Shown here: positions 45,812 to 53,385 of the stretch, one piece after another | How positions within the stretch are numbered: position 1 is the first letter of the stretch | Layout: each line of letters starts with the position of its first letter | Source of the DNA: Granulicella sp. L56 | Lineage (GTDB): Bacteria > Acidobacteriota > Terriglobia > Terriglobales > Acidobacteriaceae | Assembly: GCF_009765835.1 (NCBI RefSeq) | Contig: NZ_LMUS01000001.1 | Coordinates: 558,001-622,000 of the forward strand | DNA: 64,000 nt | Direction: 5' to 3' | Position numbers and translations under genes: made by a program | The notes under the pieces: generated by a model | The model's input: the letters and a program-made list of their open reading frames with translations, nothing else | The model's database searches: none | What the model was told of the DNA's origin: nothing

Positions 45812-46312
45812 TCAGCAAGGCAAAAGCGTCGAAATAACTTGCTGGCTGAGCTCGTCCAGGCTGGGATAGCTTCGCCCGGTAGTGAACAGAAGTTCGTCCA
45901 CGCTTGCCGTCCCGTGAGAAGCGGATTTGAGCCCTACCGACAATGGAACTGACTTCGCGCCTCCGAAGACTTGCCATGACAACGTGGGCGGAGCGGAAAC
46001 ATAGGTCAAAGCGGCTATTCTCTCTGGGCCCCCGAGTTCCCCGAGACGCACTTCGAAGGTCCCGTCACCCAATGCTTTGGTCCGCATCATTTCTTCGCCA
46101 TATTCTTGATTGAACTCTGCTACATGGCCCTTGAGAGTAGCCTGCAATCCTTCCCAGAGCCTTTGCCCCACTATGGGACCTTCCGTGGCCACGCGATTCT
46201 CCCGCGACCGTCTCAGCTCCTCTTCGCGAAGCAGTTGGTCATTCTCTCTGCGTTGTGTAACCAGATGTTGACCATAGTTTTCTGCGGCCTTCCGTATCCA
46301 AGCTGTCTGCAT
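45812..46312 (-). CDS. Hypothetical protein of the tail-gene module
   Basis: 166 residues, soluble, no family recognised. The first half is helical and charged, with a likely coiled coil (QRRENDQLLREEELRRSREN). The second half is beta-rich (DGTFEVRLGELGGPERIAAL). GGAG lies about 8 nt before ATG. It follows the small gene at 46397 on the same strand and is probably part of the same transcript as the tail-tip genes. Short of homology, no role can be given. Confidence 0.7.
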   Translation of the reverse strand: MQTAWIRKAAENYGQHLVTQRRENDQLLREEELRRSRENRVATEGPIVGQRLWEGLQATLKGHVAEFNQEYGEEMMRTKALGDGTFEVRLGELGGPERIAALTYVSAPPTLSWQVFGGAKSVPLSVGLKSASHGTASVDELLFTTGRSYPSLDELSQQVISTLLPC

Positions 46313-46396
46313 AATTGCACTCCGTCTTTCTAAATTTGTGCTGCGATGAAGGTGAATAGCATTGCGGCGCCCTGTGCGAGCAGCGCCAGGATGCGC

Positions 46397-46747
46397 TTAC
46401 TTATTTGCTAGTACTTCCTTTGCTGCGAGCGCGTAGCCGATTCGCCGACCGCCATTTTTCTGCTCTGCAATGTGCGCGGTGATTCTCTCGGCGAGCGCCT
46501 TTGGATCGTCTGCATTGCGAGCTGCTTCCGCCGCTTGTAAAACCTTGACCTGTTCCACGGCGTCTTTTTGCTCTCTTGTGGGTTCGGCGGCCTCTGCTGC
46601 AGTCGGCGCTGCTGCTGCGACAGTACTCGACTGTGCGGTTTGGGATGCACTTGCACGGCCCCGTTCCTCTGCGGCGGCGATGTCTGCCGTATATTGGCTT
46701 TCGGGGATTCGAACGAAATTGCCAGGACGGCCGGTGAGCATTGTCAT
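46397..46747 (-). CDS. Small phage-like hypothetical protein, Ala-rich
   Basis: 116 residues. A short start (MTMLTGRPGNFVRIPESQY) leads to a long Ala/Glu/Gln-rich helical middle (EERGRASASQTAQSS ... EAAEPTREQKDAVEQV) and a basic end (GGRRIGYALAAKEVLANK). No family recognised; the composition resembles phage scaffold or assembly-type proteins but that is only impression. Its ATG overlaps the stop of the winged-helix gene (ATGA), with AAGGATC upstream, so it is translated as part of the tail operon. Confidence 0.7.
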   Translation of the reverse strand: MTMLTGRPGNFVRIPESQYTADIAAAEERGRASASQTAQSSTVAAAAPTAAEAAEPTREQKDAVEQVKVLQAAEAARNADDPKALAERITAHIAEQKNGGRRIGYALAAKEVLANK

Positions 46748-47103
46748 AGTGATCCTTTCGTGGAACGGTTGAGGGGTGCCGAGGCATCCGGGTTATCGAA
46801 TATTGGCTGGTCGCCTAATGCCGCAACCCGCGCTGCGGATATCACAACTCTTTGATTGGCCTCCATCTTGCGTATCGCAAGCCTGAAGTACTCGTCTGTA
46901 CGAAAGATCCAGCCCTCTGATTCGAGTTCGCCTAGAATTCTCGTCAAAGTACCTGCTCCCAATTCGGTAGCGTTCCGCAGACGCCTGTCGGATGCGATAC
47001 CTGCTCCACCATGTCTGGCGTCAAACGCCAGGGCGAACAGGACCATGCGCTTGTGAGCTCCTATGCGTGTCAGACCGTGTACTAATTTCATCTCGAGCTT
47101 CAC
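46744..47103 (-). CDS. Winged-helix-like small protein
   Basis: 119 residues from GTG at 47103, which has GGAGG 8 nt upstream; the frame is open further up but would run into the TipJ-like gene. MKLVHGLTRIGAHKRMVLFA, then RLRNATELGAGTLTRILGELESEGWIFRT is a winged-helix pattern (recognition helix TLTRILGELESEG), so a DNA-binding role is likely. It stands between the tail-tip gene and the Ala-rich small gene in one minus-strand operon. It could regulate this module. Confidence 0.6.
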   Translation of the reverse strand: MKLEMKLVHGLTRIGAHKRMVLFALAFDARHGGAGIASDRRLRNATELGAGTLTRILGELESEGWIFRTDEYFRLAIRKMEANQRVVISAARVAALGDQPIFDNPDASAPLNRSTKGSL

Positions 47104-47132
47104 TACGACGTCCTCCGATTGATGGACTGCAT

Positions 47133-49670
47133 TTATGCCCTCGACTGCTGCCATGCTCCCGAAGTGCCCGACCATGGACCGATAACTGTCACATTCATCA
47201 CCGATGTGGTATTTCCCGAATCGTCAAGAGGTGAAAGGAATTGGCTTGAATCGATAATTAGAAGGTCGGGCGGCGCTGGCGCATCCAGCCACGGCTGGCC
47301 GGTGATTTGCGATGTCCACGTCGGCGGCGTTCCTGAGTCAGCATCAAGCACGGCGTAGGCAGCATCGACGGCCGTGATCTTCGCGGCGAAGTCAGCAGCG
47401 GGTTCGATCTTCGTTATCACCAGCGGGATGCTGTCTTTTCCAGCTTCACCCCACAGAACCAAGTCACCTGGGAGGATGCCCTCGAGAGCAGTCGTCAGAT
47501 TGATCAGATTTGTAGGCTCACCCCAAACACCTGGCGTGGCTGACACCAGCGCAGTAGTTCCATCCTGCTTCCGGATCCTGACCGCATAGGCCGTCCCCTC
47601 TACGCCAGTCACCTGCTCATCAAGAACTATCGCTGAGAGAAACGGGTTAGTCGGGTCGGTTGGATCTGTCTCAACGGTCTTGGTGATGCGGCCCTGGGCG
47701 AGTCCAACGCCAATGACATCGTTTGCGAACTGGACGAGGTCACCGCGGCTGCACACCAGATTCTCGACGTCGGCGTTCCAGAAATAGGTATTTGGACGAA
47801 GCCGGGAAACCGCCAGATGATAGCGACCGAGACGCCATGCTCCATTTGCGTTGGTGCATCCTGCAATGGTCATCTGCTCGAAATTCGTCGCGAGGGCTAA
47901 CGTGGGGTCCGCTGCCACCATATCTTCATCGCCGAATCCATCGTCGTAAACAATTCGCTCATCCTGCTGAAAGCTCGCTTCTTCGTTGATGAACTGAACG
48001 CGTAGAGCGTCAACGGCATCGGGAAAGGCTCGATTGCCCCCAAAGCCCCAAGAGTTGCGCGGTGTGAACACTTGCACCGGAGTGCTCTGCAGCTCGTCGC
48101 GAATCACACCATATTTGCCGTTGCTGATGTTGAAGCTGGCGCGGCCCGCGCCGGCGATGTCTTTCAGAACCGCATAAAGTGTCGTGGACTGATCGAAGGT
48201 ATTGGAATACGTGAATTCCTTATCGTCGCACTCGACTGCCCAAGCAATGAGGGCGTCATCGTCGATGCGCGATGCATCAATCCTGCGCGGATTCGCCGGG
48301 CAGTCACGCAACAGCCAGCGGAAGACGTATGCCGGGTTATCGCTAAACTCTGTAATCCACGTCGACGTGTCGGCATGCCAGACGGGAACGGGCTGGGAAA
48401 TGATGCAGTTGAACTGATCGATATTGCCGCTGAGTTGGTCCGTCGCCTTGATGCGCATCGCCAGCTTCTTCGTTCCGGTTGAAGAAACCACCGAATAGCG
48501 AATGCTGCGGATGACGGTCCAGGTCAGGTCGCCCACCTCAGATGACGAGTCGGATGAGCCCCAATCAGTCGAGATGCGTGTCACCTTGACGTCATATTGA
48601 TCCTGAGAGGGAAACTTCCACCGAACGCCAACGCGTATAGCCTTCCGCTCTCCGTTTACAACGTGGATTGTGCCGTCGACGTTCGCTGTCGCTGCCGACG
48701 TGCTGATTGTGAGCCCAGATGACGAAGGCACGATGGCTGTCCAAATTCCGGTACCAGTAAGCGAATATTCCACCCTTACCTTGCAAGTCACGGTGACGGC
48801 GTTTCCGTTTTTGTCCAGGCCAAAGAGACCGGATGCGAAGCAAAGGTCTATGGAGCCTTCGTCTGCCGAGACTGACGTTGTGCGCGTGGCCGTGGTTCCA
48901 TCAGTATTGAGCGCATCGCCGGCAGTCGCCTCCGTAATGTCCTGAGAAAAGAGACTGGGGCTAGTGCCGATCTCTGTCTCAACGTCGGTATAGTTGGCGA
49001 GATCGTTATCGCCGATCTTCATATCAGAGGGATCAGGATCGCCATAGCCAAGGTCAAACAAGCACCGGAGGTACTGATCATCTCCGCTCAACTCCGTATA
49101 GGGCAGCGCGGCGTATGGCGGGTAGTAGAGGACGTACCCAACGGGGCATGGGATAGAACCGTAGCGATTCACCTGGTTGCTTGTACCGGTGATACTACTC
49201 AGCAGGTTAGTACTTGCTGATGCGCTCGTAATCGCGCTGGAGGTCTGCGGGGGAATGAGAGCATTAATCACCAGCGAACCTACAAGGCCGAGTCCAGCCG
49301 CCGCAAGACCGGCCGCGACCGCTGCGCTCACATGCAGAAACGAACCTATGGATGCGAATATAGGAGCCGTCGAACCGGCTGTCAGAATGACTCCGACAGC
49401 GAGAGCGGCAAACGCAACGATGCGAAGGATTGTCTTGCCGTTCCCCCCCTCTGGAAAACGGGTGATCATCACGGCATGGCCAGCTTTAGGCCGGATGTGT
49501 GTCCACCATTCAGGCGGTATCGTCATGCCGCCGATTTCGACGTTGCAGGCCGTCGCCGCTGGACCAAGGATCTCCGCTACAGTCAATCCGGCCGGAAACT
49601 CTGCATGAACAATTTCCATAGAAAAAGGATGTGGGCGAGCATGGACAACGATTTCTGCGAGGTTATTCAT
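47133..49670 (-). CDS. Phage tail tip / host-specificity protein, TipJ-like
   Basis: 845 residues resembling the lambda J / TipJ tail tip, which in phages contacts the host surface. The start (VVHARPHPFSMEIVHAEFPA) precedes a hydrophobic segment pair (IVAFAALAVGVILTAGSTA; VSAAVAAGLAAAGLGLVGSL) typical of TipJ, NRYGSIPCPVGYVLYYPPYA, and the central J-type region (AYVFRWLLRDCPANPRRIDASRIDD split, NTFDQSTTLYAVLKDIAGAG). It is shorter than the 1100-1300 residues common in the family, lacking the C-terminal fibronectin-like part; it could be a short form or truncated. Start overlaps the DUF1833 stop (ATGA). Confidence 0.85.
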   Translation of the reverse strand: MNNLAEIVVHARPHPFSMEIVHAEFPAGLTVAEILGPAATACNVEIGGMTIPPEWWTHIRPKAGHAVMITRFPEGGNGKTILRIVAFAALAVGVILTAGSTAPIFASIGSFLHVSAAVAAGLAAAGLGLVGSLVINALIPPQTSSAITSASASTNLLSSITGTSNQVNRYGSIPCPVGYVLYYPPYAALPYTELSGDDQYLRCLFDLGYGDPDPSDMKIGDNDLANYTDVETEIGTSPSLFSQDITEATAGDALNTDGTTATRTTSVSADEGSIDLCFASGLFGLDKNGNAVTVTCKVRVEYSLTGTGIWTAIVPSSSGLTISTSAATANVDGTIHVVNGERKAIRVGVRWKFPSQDQYDVKVTRISTDWGSSDSSSEVGDLTWTVIRSIRYSVVSSTGTKKLAMRIKATDQLSGNIDQFNCIISQPVPVWHADTSTWITEFSDNPAYVFRWLLRDCPANPRRIDASRIDDDALIAWAVECDDKEFTYSNTFDQSTTLYAVLKDIAGAGRASFNISNGKYGVIRDELQSTPVQVFTPRNSWGFGGNRAFPDAVDALRVQFINEEASFQQDERIVYDDGFGDEDMVAADPTLALATNFEQMTIAGCTNANGAWRLGRYHLAVSRLRPNTYFWNADVENLVCSRGDLVQFANDVIGVGLAQGRITKTVETDPTDPTNPFLSAIVLDEQVTGVEGTAYAVRIRKQDGTTALVSATPGVWGEPTNLINLTTALEGILPGDLVLWGEAGKDSIPLVITKIEPAADFAAKITAVDAAYAVLDADSGTPPTWTSQITGQPWLDAPAPPDLLIIDSSQFLSPLDDSGNTTSVMNVTVIGPWSGTSGAWQQSRA

Positions 49671-50149
49671 ATGAAAAGTCCGGGCGAATTTGTGGGTGTG
49701 TAAGTTGATCCTGGGATTGCGGTATTCAAGATGTCATCCTCGAGGCCGATCGTGCCGGTGATTGTGCCGTCGTCATAGTCGATGGAGAGCATCTTGAAAT
49801 CTATCGGACCCGAAACTAACGTATCGGGCTCCGAAGCTGTCACGACCTCCATGACGATGTTTGGGCGCGTGCCGGCGGGCAGATTACGGATTGCCAGCAA
49901 GATCTTGTTATCTACGTTGTCAATCACCAGCTGAACCTGAGGCAGTGAGTCATCATCCTGATTAGGTAGATTGAGCGAGAATGCGAAGGGTTCGAAGGTT
50001 CCGGAGCTACGAACCAGCGGCATCGTGTCGGTCACGAGAAGGTATGGCGAGATGAAACTTGGATGCGATATCGTCAGGCACATCAGGAAGACTTCGCTTG
50101 TCTCCTGGGCCAGTATGGCGCGTAGTTGCGTTGGGCTTATCGTTGACAT
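49667..50149 (-). CDS. DUF1833-family phage tail protein
   Basis: 160 residues: TQLRAILAQETSEVFLMCLT, FEPFAFSLNLPNQDDDSLPQ and VQLVIDNVDNKILLAIRNLP match the DUF1833 tail-associated family found just before TipJ genes in siphophage-like tails. The order DUF1833-TipJ is the normal phage order, which strengthens both calls. AAAGGA precedes the ATG. The 96-bp repeat 50164-50259 lies directly upstream and probably holds its promoter. The usual NlpC/P60 tail gene between the two is missing. Confidence 0.85.
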   Translation of the reverse strand: MSTISPTQLRAILAQETSEVFLMCLTISHPSFISPYLLVTDTMPLVRSSGTFEPFAFSLNLPNQDDDSLPQVQLVIDNVDNKILLAIRNLPAGTRPNIVMEVVTASEPDTLVSGPIDFKMLSIDYDDGTITGTIGLEDDILNTAIPGSTYTPTNSPGLFI

Positions 50150-50163
50150 CGAGGCTATCCTTT

Positions 50164-50259
50164 CGTGACTTCCATTGACTGCAATAGTCGCTCAATATCG
50201 TATTTAGCTTTACAACATTCTCAACCGGCTCTCTTTCGCTTCAAGAGCATGTCAAAAAA
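50164..50259. promoter_or_regulatory. Duplicated regulatory region, copy A
   Basis: A 96-bp direct repeat of 53386-53481; the first 62 bp differ at one position. On the minus strand it contains TTGAGA and TACGAT 16 bp apart, a plausible promoter, and further upstream TTGACATGCTCTT, conserved in both copies. ATTGACTGCAAT gives a small ATTG/CAAT dyad near the gene side. It sits 14 bp upstream of the DUF1833 ATG. Confidence 0.6.
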
Positions 50260-50756
50260 GAGCGATTGTCCCTTTCTGAAAGCCACCGTGCCCAATTGCT
50301 CAAATCCTCCGTTTGGACTTTTTATGTGAGAAACGAATAGTCGAAAATGCGCTGAAGCCCTTGTCGTTACTACCTCAAATAAAAGTAAAGTGACGTCTGA
50401 AACCCTCACAAAACGATCTTTCGCCGTCTCATGAGACCTGCAAAACGCCCCAAGTTTCGCGGATTCGATATTCCGAAATCTTCAATAGACATAGGGGCCC
50501 GAGCGGCCACAGGTACGGTTTTTGATCCCGACTGGAGACACAGGCGGGACGTGCGCTTTCAGTCGCGACTGTCGCTGAGGTGTTATCTCACTGCAAGGTA
50601 TTGCAGGTCAGCGATATAGCGGACATTTTGTCCGGTTTGAAAGTAAACTAAAGTGCCAAAATTTACAGCTTCGTCTGGCGTGCCGGCGCCGTTCGAATTA
50701 CCCGCAATGGCTCAGACTCGGGAAGAACCTAGTGTTTTCTGGAGAGGGCGGGGACT
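50260..50756. other. Gene-free stretch with an isolated iteron and a long repeat
   Basis: No supported gene. At 50619-50640 is GCGGACATTTTGTCCGGTTT, the same dyad motif as inside the initiator gene. From 50652 starts a 120-bp repeat found again at 59213. The left part (50260-50600) shows nothing recognisable; a 62-codon plus-strand frame at 50431 has no ribosome site. Confidence 0.6.
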
Positions 50757-50771
50757 CTAATTTCCTGCCAT
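50652..50771. repeat. 120-bp direct repeat, copy 1
   Basis: Begins AGTGCCAAAATTT, includes GTCTGGCGTGCCGGCGCCGT (a block identical in both copies) and TTCTGG, and ends AATTTCCTGCCAT, the last codons of the gene at 50757-51290. Copy 2 is at 59213-59329. GGCGTGCCGGCGCC is partly palindromic. Confidence 0.8.
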
Positions 50772-51290
50772 GATCATCCGATAGAACGCATCTACTCTGT
50801 CGACGTTTGCCTGCGTCATTCGAGATCGTCGGAACTGGAGTTTCGGCGTCCTCATTCCGAGTCGCAGTGCAAGGTGTGCTCTGTTGAATCCTTCCGCGAT
50901 GAGCTCGTCGATCTGAGCCCAGGCTCCTGATGCTTCCACCTGCGCACCCTTGCGTGCCGCATTGTTATCTACAGCGAGAATCAGCGCCTCGGTGCTTTGG
51001 CGTATCAGAGGTCTTTTGCCGGTCCGGATATCCTTCAGCGTGCATTCTCCAAGAGTGCTGGCTTGAGCCACGGCCTTACGACCTACGCCAGCGCTCGATA
51101 AACGCCTCAGGTGCTCGCGGCAGCGCTCAGACGACACCAGCCTGTCACCACCACCACCACGACGCACCAGACGGCAGCGTTGGCGAAAGCGTGCGTTCGC
51201 TGCCCTGCAAGCCACGCACCTACATCCTGAAATAAACCTCGGCCGGGTTCCATGTGCCGACTGGACGTTTATGTCTCTCCGCTGCTCCAT
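50757..51290 (-). CDS. Cys-motif, HTH-like small protein co-transcribed with the initiator
   Basis: 177 residues from ATG at 51290. The start SAHGTRPRFISGCRCVACRA has a CxCxxC cluster in a HGTR...GCRC..CRAA pattern seen in phage-borne small proteins, probably zinc-binding. The C-terminal half (GAWAQIDELIAEGFNRAHLA, then LRLGMRTPKLQFRRSRMTQA) looks like a helix-turn-helix. Start overlaps the upstream HNH-like gene stop by one base (TGATG) with GGAG 8 nt before it, so translation is coupled. Likely a regulator of, or accessory to, replication. Its last codons lie in the 120-bp repeat. Confidence 0.65.
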   Translation of the reverse strand: MEQRRDINVQSAHGTRPRFISGCRCVACRAANARFRQRCRLVRRGGGGDRLVSSERCREHLRRLSSAGVGRKAVAQASTLGECTLKDIRTGKRPLIRQSTEALILAVDNNAARKGAQVEASGAWAQIDELIAEGFNRAHLALRLGMRTPKLQFRRSRMTQANVDRVDAFYRMIMAGN

Positions 51291-51796
51291 CACGCTTGCT
51301 CCAATCCGTGCGAATCGTCTGCAGATTTTGAAACCATCCATTTCGGTCCATCAAACGTTTTGCGTGTCACCACCTCGGAGATGGTCTGTCTGCAAACGGA
51401 AAGTTCCTTTGCAAGCTCCGGTTGAGTCATACCAGGCCATTGCTCGCGGATGTATCGAACGTCTGCGTCTGTCAGCTTGCGATACCGAATGATCTTTTTG
51501 TCACCGTGCGCCCATTCCAGGTTCGAGACCGCGCAATTCGATCGATCACCATCCTTGAAAATCACTGGGAACGTCGGCTTGCCTCTCAGAAACGCCTTTG
51601 CGACCAGCCGGTGTAATGTGAAGTTTTTCCGTATCTCTCCATGTCGATCCCGAACAATGAGCAGACCAGAGGATAGACGCGTGGGTTTGTGCAGTTTGCC
51701 CGTGGTTAGATCAAGAACCCTGCCGAGCGAGGAAACTGCAAATCTCTGTCCTTCCCCTATTTGCCTAATCGTCTTCCAACGCTCATTCGCTGTCAT
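51290..51796 (-). CDS. NUMOD4/HNH-like protein with C-terminal HTH
   Basis: 168 residues. The N-terminal part ERWKTIRQIGEGQRFAVSSL matches the NUMOD4 motif of HNH homing-type nucleases; LHRLVAKAFLRG then VIFKDGDRSNCAVSNLEWA follows the HNH layout, with His in LHRLV and Asn in NLEW, but Phe-Lys-Asp where the central H/N-H-K-D is usual. Catalysis is thus uncertain. The C-terminal LTDADVRYIREQWPGMTQPE and LAKELSVCRQTISEVV is an HTH. ATGA overlap with the initiator stop and TGATG with the next gene place it in the middle of a coupled operon. May be a selfish endonuclease or a replication accessory. Confidence 0.75.
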   Translation of the reverse strand: MTANERWKTIRQIGEGQRFAVSSLGRVLDLTTGKLHKPTRLSSGLLIVRDRHGEIRKNFTLHRLVAKAFLRGKPTFPVIFKDGDRSNCAVSNLEWAHGDKKIIRYRKLTDADVRYIREQWPGMTQPELAKELSVCRQTISEVVTRKTFDGPKWMVSKSADDSHGLEQA

Positions 51797-52959
51797 GCCG
51801 CCGCTCCCGTCGCACTCAGCAGGTGAACTTGCTCAACACCTGCCGGCAAAAAACTCGCGATGTCGTATCGATCCGCGACATGCGCGAAGTCAGGCGATGG
51901 AATCTGCAGGTAAAGTTCTCCGTTCATCGCCCCGAGCGGCTTGATCGGCTTGATCCAGGTCTCATAGCTCTGGATTCCTAGCTCGCTCTTCAGCGCCTTG
52001 TTCATGCCCGTCCAGATCCGCGCACCTAGCTCGGTGTCGACACCTTCAGGCGCTGACTCGGCTTCCACCTCGGCGGGTTTGTCATCACCCTGGTACACAC
52101 CCACCGCGGCGGGAGATGGCGCACCCTTCCACTTCGAATCCTCAAACCAAAACGAATTCACCGGCTCACCGCGTTCCTGCGATAGGGAGGCCTGCCGTTC
52201 AATCAGCAACATCGCTTTATGGGCAGTCGTTGCCAAAGCGCCAGCCTGAAGACGGATTGCCTCCGCGGCCAATCGAAGAATCTTGTCGGTACTGATGATC
52301 GCCAGTCTCTCGAGCATCGCTTTCGCTAGAGTTGTTTCAGAAGTGTCACCGACAGTCGCAGGGGAGTTATTGGTTTCCGTGACGGTTCCCCTTGACGGTT
52401 CTATGACGGTTCTTAACGGTTCTCTATAGGGATGACGTGAATGTCCGGTATTAGTGACGTCAATGTCCGGTATCGATGACGTGAATGTCCGGTATCGAGC
52501 TACGTGGATGTCCGGTATCGACGGTTGAATAGCGGACATTTTGTCCGGTGTTGAGTGTGCCGAAGCGGTGGTGACAGCGGACATATTGTCCGGTGTTGAA
52601 GGGGTGGCTGATTGCTCCATTGCGGACATTTTGCCCGGTATCTTTCTCGCAAGGAATGAAAGCTCTTCGGAGCTCAGCTTGATGCCACTCTCCAACGCTG
52701 AGAGGCAGAGCTTCGGCACATCCAGAACGTATTCTTTGCGACGTCCCACTTTCACCACCTTCACCCATCCCGCTCTTGCCAGCTTCGGCATATTGCGCCG
52801 CGTGTTTCTGGAATCCTGTCGGCACCACATAGCGAGTCTCTCTACGCTCGGGTAGCATGCGCCGTCTTCGTTGGCATGATCTGCCAGGGCGAGGTACAAC
52901 AAAAGGTCGCTGCTATTCGTCGGACCGCCTTTGAACGCTAGTCCTAACAAGGTCACCAT
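51793..52959 (-). CDS. Replication-initiator-like protein: N-terminal winged helix, C-terminal DnaA-N-like domain
   Basis: 388 residues from ATG at 52959 (GGGAG 8 nt upstream; a longer frame starts at 52995). Residues 1-90 are a helix_turn_helix_36-type domain (DHANEDGACYPSVERLAMWC, DSRNTRRNMPKLARAGWVKV). Residues 100-190 are low-complexity and encoded by the repeats described separately. The last 80 (ARIWTGMNKALKSELGIQSY, ETWIKPIKPLGAMNGELYLQ, PSPDFAHV) match the DnaA N-terminal domain, which binds DnaB-type helicase partners. This layout is that of phage replication initiators. First gene of a three-gene coupled operon with the HNH-like and Cys-motif genes. Role inferred; no ATPase domain is present. 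Confidence 0.8.
   Translation of the reverse strand: MVTLLGLAFKGGPTNSSDLLLYLALADHANEDGACYPSVERLAMWCRQDSRNTRRNMPKLARAGWVKVVKVGRRKEYVLDVPKLCLSALESGIKLSSEELSFLARKIPGKMSAMEQSATPSTPDNMSAVTTASAHSTPDKMSAIQPSIPDIHVARYRTFTSSIPDIDVTNTGHSRHPYREPLRTVIEPSRGTVTETNNSPATVGDTSETTLAKAMLERLAIISTDKILRLAAEAIRLQAGALATTAHKAMLLIERQASLSQERGEPVNSFWFEDSKWKGAPSPAAVGVYQGDDKPAEVEAESAPEGVDTELGARIWTGMNKALKSELGIQSYETWIKPIKPLGAMNGELYLQIPSPDFAHVADRYDIASFLPAGVEQVHLLSATGAAA
52381..52643. other. Candidate replication origin: iteron array inside the initiator gene
   Basis: Three repeat groups. (1) GACGGTTC-type at 52381, 52394, 52405 and 52415. (2) GACGTGAATGTCCGGTAT at 52434-52451, 52456-52473, 52478-52495 and (variant) 52501-52518, spacing 22, 22, 23 bp. 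(3) GCGGACATTTTGTCCGGT at 52532, 52577 and 52622, spacing 45 bp, each a GGACA/TGTCC dyad. All in groups 2 and 3 share TGTCCGGT (one TGCCCGGT). Group 2 is read in all three frames of the gene, so the similarity is DNA-level. Another group-3 copy is at 50619. Origin function is inferred. Confidence 0.65.
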
Positions 52960-53109
52960 GCAGAGATCTCCCATCGCGCAAGCTGGCGCTGGCAAACTTC
53001 GCTCTGCTGAAATAAACGCGGTTTATCTACGCCGATAAAGGCAGTAGAATAGCGGCATCGAGTCCGGATCGGTGGCACGATCCTGCTTGTGATAGCAAGG
53101 ATGTTTGGC

Positions 53110-53140
53110 GACCCGGTTTGAGTGGGGAACTCACCGGGTC
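53110..53140 (-). terminator. Hairpin after the AlpA-like gene
   Basis: GACCCGGT (53110-53117) pairs with ACCGGGTC (53133-53140); inner GAGT/ACTC extends the stem around GGGGA. It lies 5 bp past the stop of the AlpA-like gene on the minus strand and upstream of the initiator gene. No T-run; it may be an attenuator or another DNA structure. Confidence 0.5.
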
Positions 53141-53144
53141 CCAT

Positions 53145-53369
53145 CTATCCCACCGCCGTCGTTTCGTTTGTCGCGGGCTTGCAGATATTCGGTAACGCGG
53201 CGCTTCCGCCAGCATTTCGAAACCTCCGAAGTTCATTCTCGGAGATCATCGTTCGTCGGCCAATTTTTGTGCGCTTCAATTTCCCTTGAGACAGCCAAAG
53301 TTTTATAGTTCCGGGACTGACTCCCCCGAGCTTCTCCGCTGCTGCATTTATCGAGTAGAGATTATCCAT
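53145..53369 (-). CDS. AlpA/excisionase-family DNA-binding protein
   Basis: 74 residues: MDNLYSINAAAEKLGGVSPG, TIKLWLSQGKLKRTKIGRRT and MISENELRRFRNAGG are the MerR-like HTH_17 fold. GAGGTGGAAGC precedes the ATG. Upstream lies the duplicated regulatory region (53386-53481); downstream, the initiator operon on the same strand. It may control replication or excision. Of the four family members in the island, this is the one closest to the putative origin. Confidence 0.85.
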   Translation of the reverse strand: MDNLYSINAAAEKLGGVSPGTIKLWLSQGKLKRTKIGRRTMISENELRRFRNAGGSAALPNICKPATNETTAVG

Positions 53370-53385
53370 GCTTCCACCTCAGTAT

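Noticed and set aside
52430-52650. Protein-level repeat (PDKMSA / IPDIHV) as explanation of the initiator-gene repeats
   Set aside because: The 22-23 bp units change reading frame between copies, so the similarity cannot be maintained through the peptide; only the 45-bp-spaced units are in one frame.
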